Shown here: positions 23,693 through 31,570 of the stretch, piece after piece | Position numbering within the stretch: the first letter of the stretch is position 1 | Layout of the letters: every line of letters starts with the position of its first letter | NCBI GenBank assembly: GCA_936914905.1 | Contig: CAKZGI010000332.1 | Coordinates: 1 to 46,093, forward strand | From: an uncultured Trichormus sp. | GTDB taxonomy: Bacteria; Cyanobacteriota; Cyanobacteriia; Cyanobacteriales; Nostocaceae | DNA: 46,093 nucleotides | Direction of reading: 5' to 3' | Made by a program: the position numbers and the translations under genes | Notes under the pieces: model-generated | What the model was told of the DNA's origin: nothing | Database searches by the model: none | The model's input: only the letters and a program-made list of their open reading frames with translations

Positions 23693-23968
23693 GAAATGAA
23701 TCCAATGTGACTTGATATCCAACATTTCTACCTCTTTTTTAGAAGTTTGATTTTGCTGAGAACCACCCAAAAGGCAATTATTTTTGAGTAATCTGATATA
23801 AGTACGGTAGGGTATATAGTCAATTGGGTTATGTCCAGAAAAACGCAAAAGCAAAACACAAGCCCAGGAATACTTACCAGCTATAATTGCTTTGACTATT
23901 TGTTCTATTTGTTCGGTGTTAATCTTTTTATTGACTTGTCTATTATCATCAGCAATATTTTGGCTCAT
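23690..23968 (-). CDS. HetP-family heterocyst commitment protein
   Basis: A 92-residue protein with the HetP domain: INTEQIEQIVKAIIAGKYSW, ACVLLLRFSGHNPIDYIPYR and TYIRLLKNN (about residues 17-67). HetP and its homologs act downstream of HetR and decide whether a differentiating cell commits to becoming a heterocyst. I chose ATG 23968 because AGGAG lies 8 bases upstream; a GTG three codons earlier is less likely. Several paralogues exist in Nostocales, so I cannot say which one this is. It sits in a 2.3-kb repeat-rich region; inverted repeats flank it on both sides (23405-23692 and 23997-24153), and its stop codon is inside the end of the downstream repeat. Confidence 0.82.
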   Translation of the reverse strand: MSQNIADDNRQVNKKINTEQIEQIVKAIIAGKYSWACVLLLRFSGHNPIDYIPYRTYIRLLKNNCLLGGSQQNQTSKKEVEMLDIKSHWIHF

Positions 23969-23996
23969 AGTATGCACTCCTATGTGTAACTAAAAA

Positions 23997-24153
23997 ACTA
24001 GTACCGCCGTGAATTCAAAATGCTTCTTTCAGAAGAGCTACGCTAACAAAATAGTGCTTCCAGCAGGCTGCGCCAACAAAATTCAAAATGTATAGGGCGT
24101 GAGCCTTTCAGATATTTGGAATGGTTGGTTTATTTACGCCGTACTGTACTAGT
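23997..24153. mobile_element. Nostoc-type MITE upstream of the hetP-family gene
   Basis: ACTAGTAC (23997-24004) and GTACTAGT (24146-24153) are inverted ends, and inside them CGCCGT / ACGCCG also pair. The interior contains two near-copies of the word AATTCAAAATG (24012 and 24080 areas). The 157-bp element has no gene and lies 28 bases upstream of the hetP-family start codon, in its promoter region. Confidence 0.45.
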
Positions 24154-25542
24154 CAAACAACTTTGGATTTTAGATTAACTGTAAGCATTCAGCTAATGCC
24201 TAACGGCACGCTACGCGAACAGCCATCAGTAGTTAGCTTTTTCAGACTAACGCCAAAAATACGTATTTGATAATTAACCTATTTCTCAAACATTCTGACT
24301 CCTGACTCCTGACTTCTTACGATTAACTGTACCAACTCTCAGGATGTAGCTTGCTTTTGGAAAAGCAATACCGAAGCACCTCAATCCAAAACCTAAAACC
24401 TCAAATTGTTACGGTAAATAGCTAATAAGGATTTTCAGCAGCTTGCAAAATTCTCAAGACAGACTAAGTAATGGTAAACAAAACCGATGAAATTACCAGA
24501 TGACACAAAGACAGATTTAAGAATCATCCAAGATAGATGTTTTTTTATTAAGAGTAGGGGCTGATTTAACCAGGCCATACAACATTTTTATTCACCTGAT
24601 AGACATTTAACTAAATCCGCCCCCACAGATTAACCGTGTTGCAGAAGCAGCTTCTTTTTTAAGCCTACTCAAAGTTCAACTCTGGATACATGAACTATTT
24701 TTTGATCGACTTGTCTATTTTTTCGGTGTTGATTTTTTTTGATTATCCTTATCTCTGAGAGGCTGGATTTTTCACTATCTTCTCTTGAATGTCTTTTGCC
24801 CCCTAGCTCCCTTAAATCCCACTTAATTGGGGGGATATACTCTGAGATTTCACTCTGATGGCAAGAGAATTTTTTCATGTAGACAATACAGAAATTCAGA
24901 ATTAATCTATGCTTCCTGGAAGTTACAATACTTCATGAATAACTGAGGAATACCATAGATAACAAACCCAAAGACTTTCAAATAATTTGTTTGTGTTTCT
25001 CAACACATACCTTGTTAAGAATTTATCTATCTCTAGTCAGATATGTAGTCATATTCTGGATATTGGTTAAGAAAAACATATTTCCTAAGAAGGATGACTG
25101 AGTATCTTTATATATAGTTGAATGCCTTGAATACTAAACTCAAACAGTTCAATAGAATCAGGAAAATTTATCCTCATTGTATAGGACAGTTTCGGTGTAA
25201 AAACTGATCTAAAGTTAACAAAGATAGGTTGATTATGTTTGGGAATATTTTCCTGAACCTATATCTGCGCCATCAGGCTAATAATCGGCAGATATTTACC
25301 TAAGTATTATCTGTGATTTTACAGAGTCAAAATTTTCATATCCATTTTTTAACCGAAAAATCACTTAAAACAAAAAAAATTGCATTCTTATATGCAAAAA
25401 ATTGAAGTTATGATTTTTTTATTGCTAAAATCATAATTATTCAATTTTATTTTTAAATTAATTGTATAATCTTGATTCAAGAGGTAATTATCAACTAAAT
25501 ACTGGCTACAAGAAAAACTAATGATAAGGAGTACATAGGGAT
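24154..25542. other. Long gene-poor region
   Basis: About 1.4 kb with no convincing gene. It contains the dispersed word GCACGCTACGCGAACAGCC (24207-24225), a possible hetP-like relic on the minus strand (24695-24754), a CCCCCTAGCTCCCTTAAATC palindrome (24801-24838) and increasingly AT-rich DNA toward the kinase gene. A TATAAT at 25465-25470 is a candidate -10 box for the kinase at 25543. Confidence 0.6.
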
Positions 25543-27144
25543 ATGAATTCTGGCGATTCCGCGTTGGAACCATCAAATTTTAAATTGACTTACCAGCCAG
25601 GAGTAGAGTTGAAATTTGCTGATTTTCTCATCAATCAAGTTATAGATGCTGCATTTTGTTTAGGAGAAGATGCCCAATTTCTTTATGTCAATAAAGCCAC
25701 CTGCTGCCTAACAGAATATTCCCGTGAAGAATTGCTTTGCATGAAAGTACATGAATTAGATGTAGATTTTTCATTACATAACTGGTTACAGCTATGGCAA
25801 AATCTGAAACACCTGGAACACGATTCTTTTAAGTCCCGCTATCGCACAAAGCGAGGAAGAGTATTTTTAGCAGAAGTAAATCTGAGGTATATAAAATACC
25901 AAGATATCGAGTTTGGTTGTGCGTTCATTCAGGACAAAGGTGATGGATTAATAGACTTGAGCGTTCAAGAATGGATTGATGACGGCAGAGAAATCAAAAA
26001 AAATTTACAACAAGAACTGATTGTTATTCAACCTCAACATATTGATACATTACTGCATCTGAGAGAATCTAGATTTCGCTTTTTGCTAGAATCTATTAAT
26101 GCTAGTATTTTTTTGATTCAAGGTACACAGATTTGCTATGTAAATCCTGCTGCGGAGTTACTGACTGGGTACACGAAAACAGAATTATTAACAGGTTTTG
26201 ATTTGAACCAAGTAATCAAGAGTAAAAAACCACACCCTTCTCCAGTAAATAACTCTGAATGTCAGGAGATAAAAATTCTGACTAAAGATGGTAAAGAACG
26301 ATGGTTAGTTAGTGTGATGACTCGCTTAAATGGGGTGATAGATTTTCATGGTCAAGAAGTTGAAATCTTGACGGCTATTGATATTACCAATTACAAATAT
26401 GTAGAATCTGAATTGTGTCAGACTTTAGAAAAAACAAAACTACTCAGCGAACTGAGAGCGCATCTTGTAGCTATAGTTTGTCATCAATTTCGTACACCAC
26501 TAAATGTTATTTCTTTTTCCAATAGCTTGCTCAAACGATATATAGATAAATGGGAAGAGGAAAAGATTCTACCATTTATTAAACATATTCAAATAGGGGT
26601 AGAACAAATCAACCAGATATTAGATGATATTTTGTTATTAGCTAAGGCCGAATCAGTACAATTTAGTTTTCAACCAGAAGAAATTGATTTAGTTGAATTC
26701 TGTCAAGATTTAATCTCCAAAATGTTGATAATTAATAGTGAATATCATATTAATTTTGATAGTCGAGGGAACTGTGAAAAAGTATGGATTGATAAAAAAT
26801 TGGTAGAACCGATTGTGAATAATTTACTAGAAAATGCTATTAAATATTCTCCCATTGGGAGTGTAGTAGATTTAAGAGTTGATTGTCATGAAGAGGAAGT
26901 AATCTTTCACGTTAAGGATCAGGGTATTGCTATTCCAGAAGAAGATCAGAAAAGACTTTTTGAGCCTTTTTATCGTGGTAGCAATATTGATAAAATTCCT
27001 GGTAATGGACTGGGTTTATCTATTGTTAAAACCCTGGTTAATTTACATGGAGGTCAAATGACAGTAGTAAGTAAAGTTGGTGTAGGTACTACATTTACTG
27101 TGGTACTTCCATCCGTTCCCTATTTGTATCCTGAAAGTTCTTAA
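25543..27144 (+). CDS. PAS-domain sensor histidine kinase
   Basis: A 533-residue soluble kinase. A PAS domain spans about 20-130 (LINQVIDAAFCLGEDAQFLY, NKATCCLTEYSREELL), a second PAS about 175-285 (FRFLLESINASIFLIQGTQI, NPAAELLTGY). Then comes the HisKA helix with the phosphorylated His314 in VCHQFRTPLN, and a complete HATPase domain: NNLLENAIKYSP (N box), VKDQGIAIPEE (G1), LFEPFYRGS (F) and GNGLGLSIVK (G2). There is no membrane helix, so it senses a cytoplasmic signal. It stands 55 bases upstream of the response regulator, almost certainly its partner. ATG 25543 follows AAGGAG (25528-25533). Confidence 0.9.
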   Translation: MNSGDSALEPSNFKLTYQPGVELKFADFLINQVIDAAFCLGEDAQFLYVNKATCCLTEYSREELLCMKVHELDVDFSLHNWLQLWQNLKHLEHDSFKSRYRTKRGRVFLAEVNLRYIKYQDIEFGCAFIQDKGDGLIDLSVQEWIDDGREIKKNLQQELIVIQPQHIDTLLHLRESRFRFLLESINASIFLIQGTQICYVNPAAELLTGYTKTELLTGFDLNQVIKSKKPHPSPVNNSECQEIKILTKDGKERWLVSVMTRLNGVIDFHGQEVEILTAIDITNYKYVESELCQTLEKTKLLSELRAHLVAIVCHQFRTPLNVISFSNSLLKRYIDKWEEEKILPFIKHIQIGVEQINQILDDILLLAKAESVQFSFQPEEIDLVEFCQDLISKMLIINSEYHINFDSRGNCEKVWIDKKLVEPIVNNLLENAIKYSPIGSVVDLRVDCHEEEVIFHVKDQGIAIPEEDQKRLFEPFYRGSNIDKIPGNGLGLSIVKTLVNLHGGQMTVVSKVGVGTTFTVVLPSVPYLYPESS

Positions 27145-27199
27145 TCTTGAACACAGATTTTGTTAATCATTCCCTGATATAACTTTTATTGGTTACAAA

Positions 27200-28069
27200 A
27201 TGATGCGCGAATCGTCAAAAAAAATTCTTGTAATTGAAGATGATGCTACTACTCGCCATCTCTTCATAGACGGTCTTGAGGCTGAAGGTTTTGTTACTAT
27301 AGGATCAGAAAAAGGTTTAGTTGGTATCCAGAAAGCACAAGAGCATTTACCTGATTTGGTAATTTGTGATTTAATGATGCCAGATATAGATGGTTACAGT
27401 GTTTTAACTAAGTTGCGTCAAGATCCTCTCACTGCAATTATTCCTTTTATTTTTCTCACAGCTAGTAACACTAAGACATCTATGAGAAAAGCTATGGAGT
27501 TGGGAGCAGATGATTATTTGAGTAAACCTTGTACTGTTGATGAGTTGCTAAAGGCGATTAGTATCCGATTAGAAAAACAAGCTATCTTTCAAAGATGGTA
27601 TGCGAGTAATTCTCAATCATTATCAGAACTAACTGCTAAATCAGAAAATTCAGAATCCATTTTTCCTAATCTTCCCCACCTTCAACAAGTTTTTGACTAT
27701 ATTGAGCGTCACTACCATCAAGGAATTACTTTGTCTGATGTGGCGGAAGCTGTTGGTTATTCTTCTCCTTATTTAACGACTCAAGTAGCGAAACAAACGG
27801 GAGAAAGTGTGAATGTTTGGATTGTCAAGCGCCGCATGGCAGCAGCGCGGACATTACTGAAAAGCACCAATCAGACAGTTGAAGAAATTGCTACAAAACT
27901 AGGCTATCAAAATGCTTGTCATTTCTCTCGTCAGTTTCGTCAACATCATGGTTTATCTCCCACTATTTGGAGAAAAGAACATCAATCATGTCATGTTGCT
28001 CAAACTACTAAGCTGCAATTAATTAAAAATCGCGCTCAATTAGTAAATCCTATTCCTTTAACTAGTTAA
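27200..28069 (+). CDS. Response regulator with AraC-type DNA-binding domain
   Basis: A 289-residue two-component regulator. The receiver domain (about 8-125) has the acidic pair Glu13-Asp14-Asp15, the phospho-acceptor Asp57 in VICDLMMPD, Thr87 and Lys109 (LSKPC). The C-terminal AraC/XylS domain (about 163-262) carries two helix-turn-helix units (GITLSDVAEAVGYSSPYLTT, QTVEEIATKLGYQNACHFSR) and the family signature ending FRQHHGLSPTIWR. It follows the PAS kinase after 55 bases. The stop codon TAA (28067-28069) coincides with the border of a MITE-like repeat, so the native C-terminus may have been a little different. Confidence 0.9.
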   Translation: MMRESSKKILVIEDDATTRHLFIDGLEAEGFVTIGSEKGLVGIQKAQEHLPDLVICDLMMPDIDGYSVLTKLRQDPLTAIIPFIFLTASNTKTSMRKAMELGADDYLSKPCTVDELLKAISIRLEKQAIFQRWYASNSQSLSELTAKSENSESIFPNLPHLQQVFDYIERHYHQGITLSDVAEAVGYSSPYLTTQVAKQTGESVNVWIVKRRMAAARTLLKSTNQTVEEIATKLGYQNACHFSRQFRQHHGLSPTIWRKEHQSCHVAQTTKLQLIKNRAQLVNPIPLTS

Positions 28070-28230
28070 GAGGATCTTTTAAAACTAGAGGGTACGTATA
28101 ATTTGTCATTTTGACCGGAACGTAGTGCTCGACTTTTCCTCAAATTATGAGATACTTCATTTCGCTCTCGCTACATACCCTGTGGAAAGCAAGCTACAGT
28201 ATGACATTTTAGACTTTTGAAATATCCTCT
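28069..28230. mobile_element. MITE-like element ending at the response regulator stop codon
   Basis: AGAGGATCTTTTAAAA (28069-28084) and TTTTGAAATATCCTCT (28215-28230) are inverted repeats with 14 of 16 matches around 130 bases of non-coding sequence. The interior also has TGTCATTTTGACC / TATGACATTTTAG. A TTA/TAA motif at both borders suggests insertion at TA, as with IS630-type MITEs. It fills the space between the regulator and DUF3082. Confidence 0.55.
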
Positions 28231-28233
28231 AAG

Positions 28234-28569
28234 TTAACTATTTTTGGTTTTTGTTAACTGCTGGAACCATAATTGTATTCCCAAGGCTAACAAACCCAGA
28301 GCTACTAGACCAAATATTCCTGTTCCTAATCCTACTACACCTACAATTAGGGTCCGAACTGCTGAACTAATTTTCCATACTATTGGGTTTTGGGAATGGA
28401 TGGGTTTGTTAGCAAAATTGGTGGCGATCGCTATCATGAGAGAATAGATTGCAAATGATAGTCCTCCCGAAATTATCGACCCCGTTATACAGCGTAATGG
28501 ATTTGCTGTTACTTGCTTATAAGCATCCGTTGATGGTGTGATATTTGGTTCGTTCATAATTTGGTTCAT
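28234..28569 (-). CDS. DUF3082 membrane protein
   Basis: A 111-residue protein with two strongly hydrophobic helices (about 27-50, ITGSIISGGLSFAIYSLMIA, and 70-98, TLIVGVVGLGTGIFGLVALG), typical of the DUF3082 family found in cyanobacteria and plastid-bearing organisms. Function unknown. The start may be the second Met (MNEPNITPS). It overlaps no neighbour and is followed upstream by GATGAGG-type short repeats. Confidence 0.7.
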   Translation of the reverse strand: MNQIMNEPNITPSTDAYKQVTANPLRCITGSIISGGLSFAIYSLMIAIATNFANKPIHSQNPIVWKISSAVRTLIVGVVGLGTGIFGLVALGLLALGIQLWFQQLTKTKNS

Positions 28570-28640
28570 TCATAATAGGGTGATGAGGGTGATGAGGAGG
28601 ATGAGGGTGATGAGATTTGAGATTTGAGATTTGAGATTTT
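28558..28640. repeat. Short tandem repeats GGTGATGAG and GATTTGA
   Basis: About five imperfect copies of a 9-base GATGAGGGT-type unit (28579-28612) are followed by four copies of the 7-base unit GATTTGA (28612-28640). These are heptamer-like tandem repeats of the kind widespread in Nostoc intergenic DNA. Confidence 0.75.
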
Positions 28641-28700
28641 AAATTAGATATAAACAGATATAAGCAAATACAATCTAAAAAGCAAAAACTTCTGCCTATT

Positions 28701-28740
28701 CCCTGTCACCTGTCACCTGTTACCTATTCCCTGTCCCCTG
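28701..28740. repeat. Heptamer repeat CCTGTCA at the ispE 3' end
   Basis: Degenerate copies of a 7-base CCTGTCA/CCTATTC unit run from the intergenic side into the last codons of ispE, encoding its QGTGNR tail. Confidence 0.7.
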
Positions 28741-29688
28741 TAATATTTGAATACCATTGGCAATTGTCTGAGTTACAAACAATTCTAAATCTTCGTCAGG
28801 GATTGCTGTCCGTATTTGCTGTTTGACTATTTCCGCTTGTGCTTTTGACTCAACAATGGCAAATACTGAAGGACCAGAACCAGACATCATTGTGCCTAAA
28901 ACCCCTTCTTGACTAGCAAATAATTCTCGCAGTTGCAAGACTTGAGGATAAGCTGGTAAGACCACTTTTTCTAAATCATTATGCAGTTTTTGAGAGATTT
29001 TTGCTGCATCTTTATCTAAAATGGCTTTGACCATTTCTCCCGAATGTACAGCATTCGCACGAGCAACTAAATGTTCATCTTCGGTATTCTTAACATAAGA
29101 ATTACCAAATTCTTGCCGATAGGTTTTATATGCCCAAGGTGTGGATACTTCTAGAATGCGATATTTAGCTAAAACTAAATGGATTTGATTTAAACTTGGT
29201 AAAGGAGAAAGTAGTTCACCTCTACCTGTAGCAATTGCTGTTCCTCCAGAAATACAAAATGACACATCTGAGCCAAGAGTTGCGCCTAATTCTTCTAATT
29301 CTGATTTAGTTAATCCCAAGTCCCAAAGTAAATCTATCCCCACTAATACTGCGGCTGCATTGGTTGAACCTCCAGCCAAACCCGCAGCTACAGGAATGCG
29401 TTTTGTGACTTTAATATCAATACCGCCAAAATTACTAAAAACATCAGGAAATTGTCTTGCCATCAATTCGGCAGCCCGGTATGCTAGATTACTTTTGTCT
29501 GTCGGTACCTGGGGATGGTTACAGTAGACGTGAATCGCCTCAGTACTGGCGGCCTGTAAATTAATCTGGTCTGCAATGTCGATGCTTTGGAGTATCATTG
29601 CCAACTCATGATATCCATCAGGGCGATCGCCAATGATCTCTAAATATAAGTTGATTTTGGCAGGTGCAATTAAGCTATAAGAACGCAT
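28720..29688 (-). CDS. ispE: 4-diphosphocytidyl-2-C-methyl-D-erythritol kinase
   Basis: The fourth step of the MEP isoprenoid pathway, which feeds chlorophyll phytyl chains, carotenoids and quinones. The 322-residue GHMP kinase has the N-terminal PAKINLYLEI with catalytic Lys, PDGYHEL, the ATP-binding loop PVAAGLAGGSTNAAAVL (about 97-113), GSDVSFCISGGTA and the C-terminal MMSGSGPSVFAIV. Normal family length is close to 310-317, so the last 6 residues (QGTGNR) are an added tail encoded by a heptamer repeat. It lies 46 bases downstream of rsmA, in the same direction, and is probably co-transcribed with it; the gap consists of TAATTGG repeats. This rsmA-ispE order is common in cyanobacteria. Confidence 0.93.
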   Translation of the reverse strand: MRSYSLIAPAKINLYLEIIGDRPDGYHELAMILQSIDIADQINLQAASTEAIHVYCNHPQVPTDKSNLAYRAAELMARQFPDVFSNFGGIDIKVTKRIPVAAGLAGGSTNAAAVLVGIDLLWDLGLTKSELEELGATLGSDVSFCISGGTAIATGRGELLSPLPSLNQIHLVLAKYRILEVSTPWAYKTYRQEFGNSYVKNTEDEHLVARANAVHSGEMVKAILDKDAAKISQKLHNDLEKVVLPAYPQVLQLRELFASQEGVLGTMMSGSGPSVFAIVESKAQAEIVKQQIRTAIPDEDLELFVTQTIANGIQILQGTGNR

Positions 29689-29703
29689 AACAGTGGTAAT
29701 TAG

Positions 29704-29724
29704 TAATTGGTAATTGGTAATTGG
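29704..29724. repeat. Heptamer repeat TAATTGG x3 between rsmA and ispE
   Basis: Three perfect copies of TAATTGG (29704-29710, 29711-29717, 29718-29724) fill most of the 46-base gap between the two genes. Confidence 0.8.
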
Positions 29725-29734
29725 TAAGAATTTA

Positions 29735-30568
29735 TTACCCAGTCCCCAGTCCCCAGTCCCCAGTCCCCAAATTTACCAGTGATACCCATTGTGAAACGCC
29801 GAGGTCTTCGGCGCGTACTTGGGGATTAATTTCTAATTGTTCCAGTAATTGAGTCAAGCGATCACGATCAACCACGGATTGCAGATTATTTCTTAACATT
29901 TTTCGCTTCGCTCCAAACCCCAATTTAACCAGATTTTCTAACTTTTTGGGGTCATTAACTGGGATTTCTATCTGTCGGGGTAGCAACCGCACCACTGCTG
30001 AATCAACTTTTGGTGGTGGGTAAAATGCACCAGCCGGAACAGAACAAATTAACTCACAATCTGCTAAATACTGCACCCGCACCGACAACGCCCCAAAAGT
30101 TCTTGACCCTGGTTTAGCATATAATCTTTCTGCTACTTCTTTCTGTACCAGCAGCACGATGGAATCATAAGGTTCTGGGTTAGGATTTGCAATTGTACCC
30201 AGTAGCTTCTCAATAATTGGACCCGTAATATTGTAGGGAATATTCGCAACAACTTTATTTTGCTTTTGGAACTTAGAAAAAGCTGTCAGTTGGGAAGGGA
30301 CATCAAGAGTGAGAAAATCCCCTTGCAAAAGCAAAAAATTTGCCCTCTCACCCAGTTGTTTTACCAGCAATTTACACAAATCAGGGTCAATTTCTACAGC
30401 AAGTAGAGAATGAACTAAAGGTAATAAACGCCGAGTTAAAATTCCCGTACCAGGGCCAATTTCCAAAACCCTATCAGCCTCTTGACACTCTGCTGCTTCA
30501 AGAATCGCGTTAAGCGCCTTTTCACTTTTTAACCAATGTTGAGCAAATTGCTTACGGGGTTGCACCAT
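29735..30568 (-). CDS. rsmA: 16S rRNA (adenine1518/1519-N6,N6)-dimethyltransferase
   Basis: Dimethylates two adjacent adenines near the 3' end of 16S rRNA, a late step in small-subunit assembly (KsgA). The 277-residue protein has FAQHWLKSEKALNAIL, motif I VLEIGPGTGILTRRLLP (about 34-50), the acidic VEIDPDL, the catalytic NIPYNITGPI (normally N-L/I-P-Y) and the C-terminal VRLLPRQIEIP and LGFGAKRKMLRNNL. The last ten residues (GTGDWGLGTG) are encoded by a CCCCAGT heptamer array that has replaced the original stop region. First gene of the rsmA-ispE pair. ATG 30568 is the only good start (MVQPRKQFAQHWL). Confidence 0.93.
   Translation of the reverse strand: MVQPRKQFAQHWLKSEKALNAILEAAECQEADRVLEIGPGTGILTRRLLPLVHSLLAVEIDPDLCKLLVKQLGERANFLLLQGDFLTLDVPSQLTAFSKFQKQNKVVANIPYNITGPIIEKLLGTIANPNPEPYDSIVLLVQKEVAERLYAKPGSRTFGALSVRVQYLADCELICSVPAGAFYPPPKVDSAVVRLLPRQIEIPVNDPKKLENLVKLGFGAKRKMLRNNLQSVVDRDRLTQLLEQLEINPQVRAEDLGVSQWVSLVNLGTGDWGLGTG
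29738..29769. repeat. Heptamer array CCCCAGT encoding the end of rsmA
   Basis: Four units of CCCCAGT (29738-29764, first one short by a base) followed by CCCCA. Read on the minus strand in two frames of the heptamer it gives GTGDWGLGTG, the C-terminal residues of RsmA. Confidence 0.85.
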
Positions 30569-30609
30569 TTATATTAATTGCTCCATATTTATAACATTTT
30601 ATATCTTCC

Positions 30610-31283
30610 TTGACATTAACTGCATTTTATGATTTATGGAAAACCAACTGCTTCCTGACAAAACAGGATTGGGGCAATTTTATCTTCATCTATAAAACAT
30701 TACTATACAAGCAAAAAAATATATTTTATCTCTCATTTTATTTATTAGTGGTTTGCACCAGCATTAGCAGTTGTGGTTTCAGTAATTCTTCTGTTAGTAC
30801 AGTTTCAGTACCAATACCAAACAGCACAGCCTCATGAAGACCCCGGAGTTTTCAAGTTGAAACTCAACCATTTTCAACCCAACCATATCCCAGTGACGAA
30901 CCACCTACTTCAGCTAACAAAGCCGTCTCTGGTAAAACTACGACTGCCACCCTATACACAAGTAATACCCAATGTCAAGATTATGTTGCCAAAGGATCAT
31001 TAGTATCAGCCGATGAACCCATAAATGAAGCTGTTAGTAAAGTCTTACAGGAGCGAGAAAGAGCGAATTTTAGCTTGGCTGGGTATATCGTGTCGATTTT
31101 AATAATGATATTGCTACAATTGATTTGCGAATTGCTCCTGACTCAAAGCGACAAATAGCTTCTCTTTCTAGTTGTGAGCAGTTTGCTTTATTTGGTAGTC
31201 TCCGCAAAACCTTGACCAGCAATGCCCAATGGAAAATTAAAGAAGTGCGCCTCACTGAGAAAGGTGAAGAAATTTCTCTTTAA
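30610..31283 (+). pseudogene. GerMN-domain lipoprotein, broken by a stop and a frameshift
   Basis: The N-terminal part has a hydrophobic stretch ending in a lipobox-like ISSCGFSNSS. A TGA at 30835-30837 stops it; the frame continues with RPRSFQVETQPFSTQPYPSD, KTTTATLYTSNTQCQDYVAK and EAVSKVLQERERANFSLAGY. At 31082-31087 a duplicated AT shifts the frame by two; correcting it gives RVDFNNDIATIDLRIAPDSK...CEQFALFGSLRKTLTSN ending at TAA 31281-31283. The Ala/Ile-Asp-Leu strand and the CEQ...LR(K)TL helix match the GerMN domain of cyanobacterial lipoproteins. The start codon is uncertain (an open frame begins near 30610; the real start may be about 30690). The protein would have been attached to the inner or outer membrane. 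Confidence 0.7.
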
Positions 31284-31305
31284 TTAGGGTGCTGGGGGAG
31301 AATAA

Positions 31306-31343
31306 CCAATGACCAATGCCCAATGCCCAATGCCCAATGCCCA
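31306..31343 (+). repeat. Heptamer repeat CCAATGC
   Basis: Five consecutive 7-base units (CCAATGA then four CCAATGC). No effect on any gene; typical Nostocales short tandemly repeated repetitive sequence. Confidence 0.85.
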
Positions 31344-31427
31344 TAGTAAAGATTTTCTAGCGATTAGGTTCAGATACAGAATCACACCATTAATATAAAA
31401 AAGTCTTTAGTTAAGGAATGTAAGCCA

Positions 31428-31550
31428 ATGGATGTCAAGCTGATATTAGTAGGATTAACAGTTATCTTTACCTTGGCTTGTTTATTTTTCGGTACGAAAA
31501 ACGGATTTTATGATTCAGACAACTATCATGGTAACGGTTCTGCACATTAA
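31428..31550 (+). CDS. Conserved 40-residue single-helix membrane protein
   Basis: ATG 31428 (with AAGGA about 10 bases upstream, at 31413-31417) opens a frame for MDVKLILVGLTVIFTLACLF followed by FGTKNGFYDSDNYHGNGSAH and TAA. One membrane helix (about 4-22) is followed by a conserved-looking polar tail rich in Gly, Asp, His. The pattern looks like one of the tiny subunits of thylakoid complexes (an NdhP-, NdhQ- or Psb-like subunit), but I cannot name it safely. It stands 20 bases before the beta-CASP hydrolase and could share its transcript. Confidence 0.7.
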   Translation: MDVKLILVGLTVIFTLACLFFGTKNGFYDSDNYHGNGSAH

Positions 31551-31570
31551 GCACAGTTAGAGAGGAGAGC

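Noticed and set aside
24669-24878. 69-codon minus-strand frame
   Set aside because: Most of it covers a palindromic repeat; the part similar to HetP lies in another frame.
28558-28640. Direct repeats considered as a CRISPR array
   Set aside because: Units are 7-9 bases with no spacers; short tandem repeats only.
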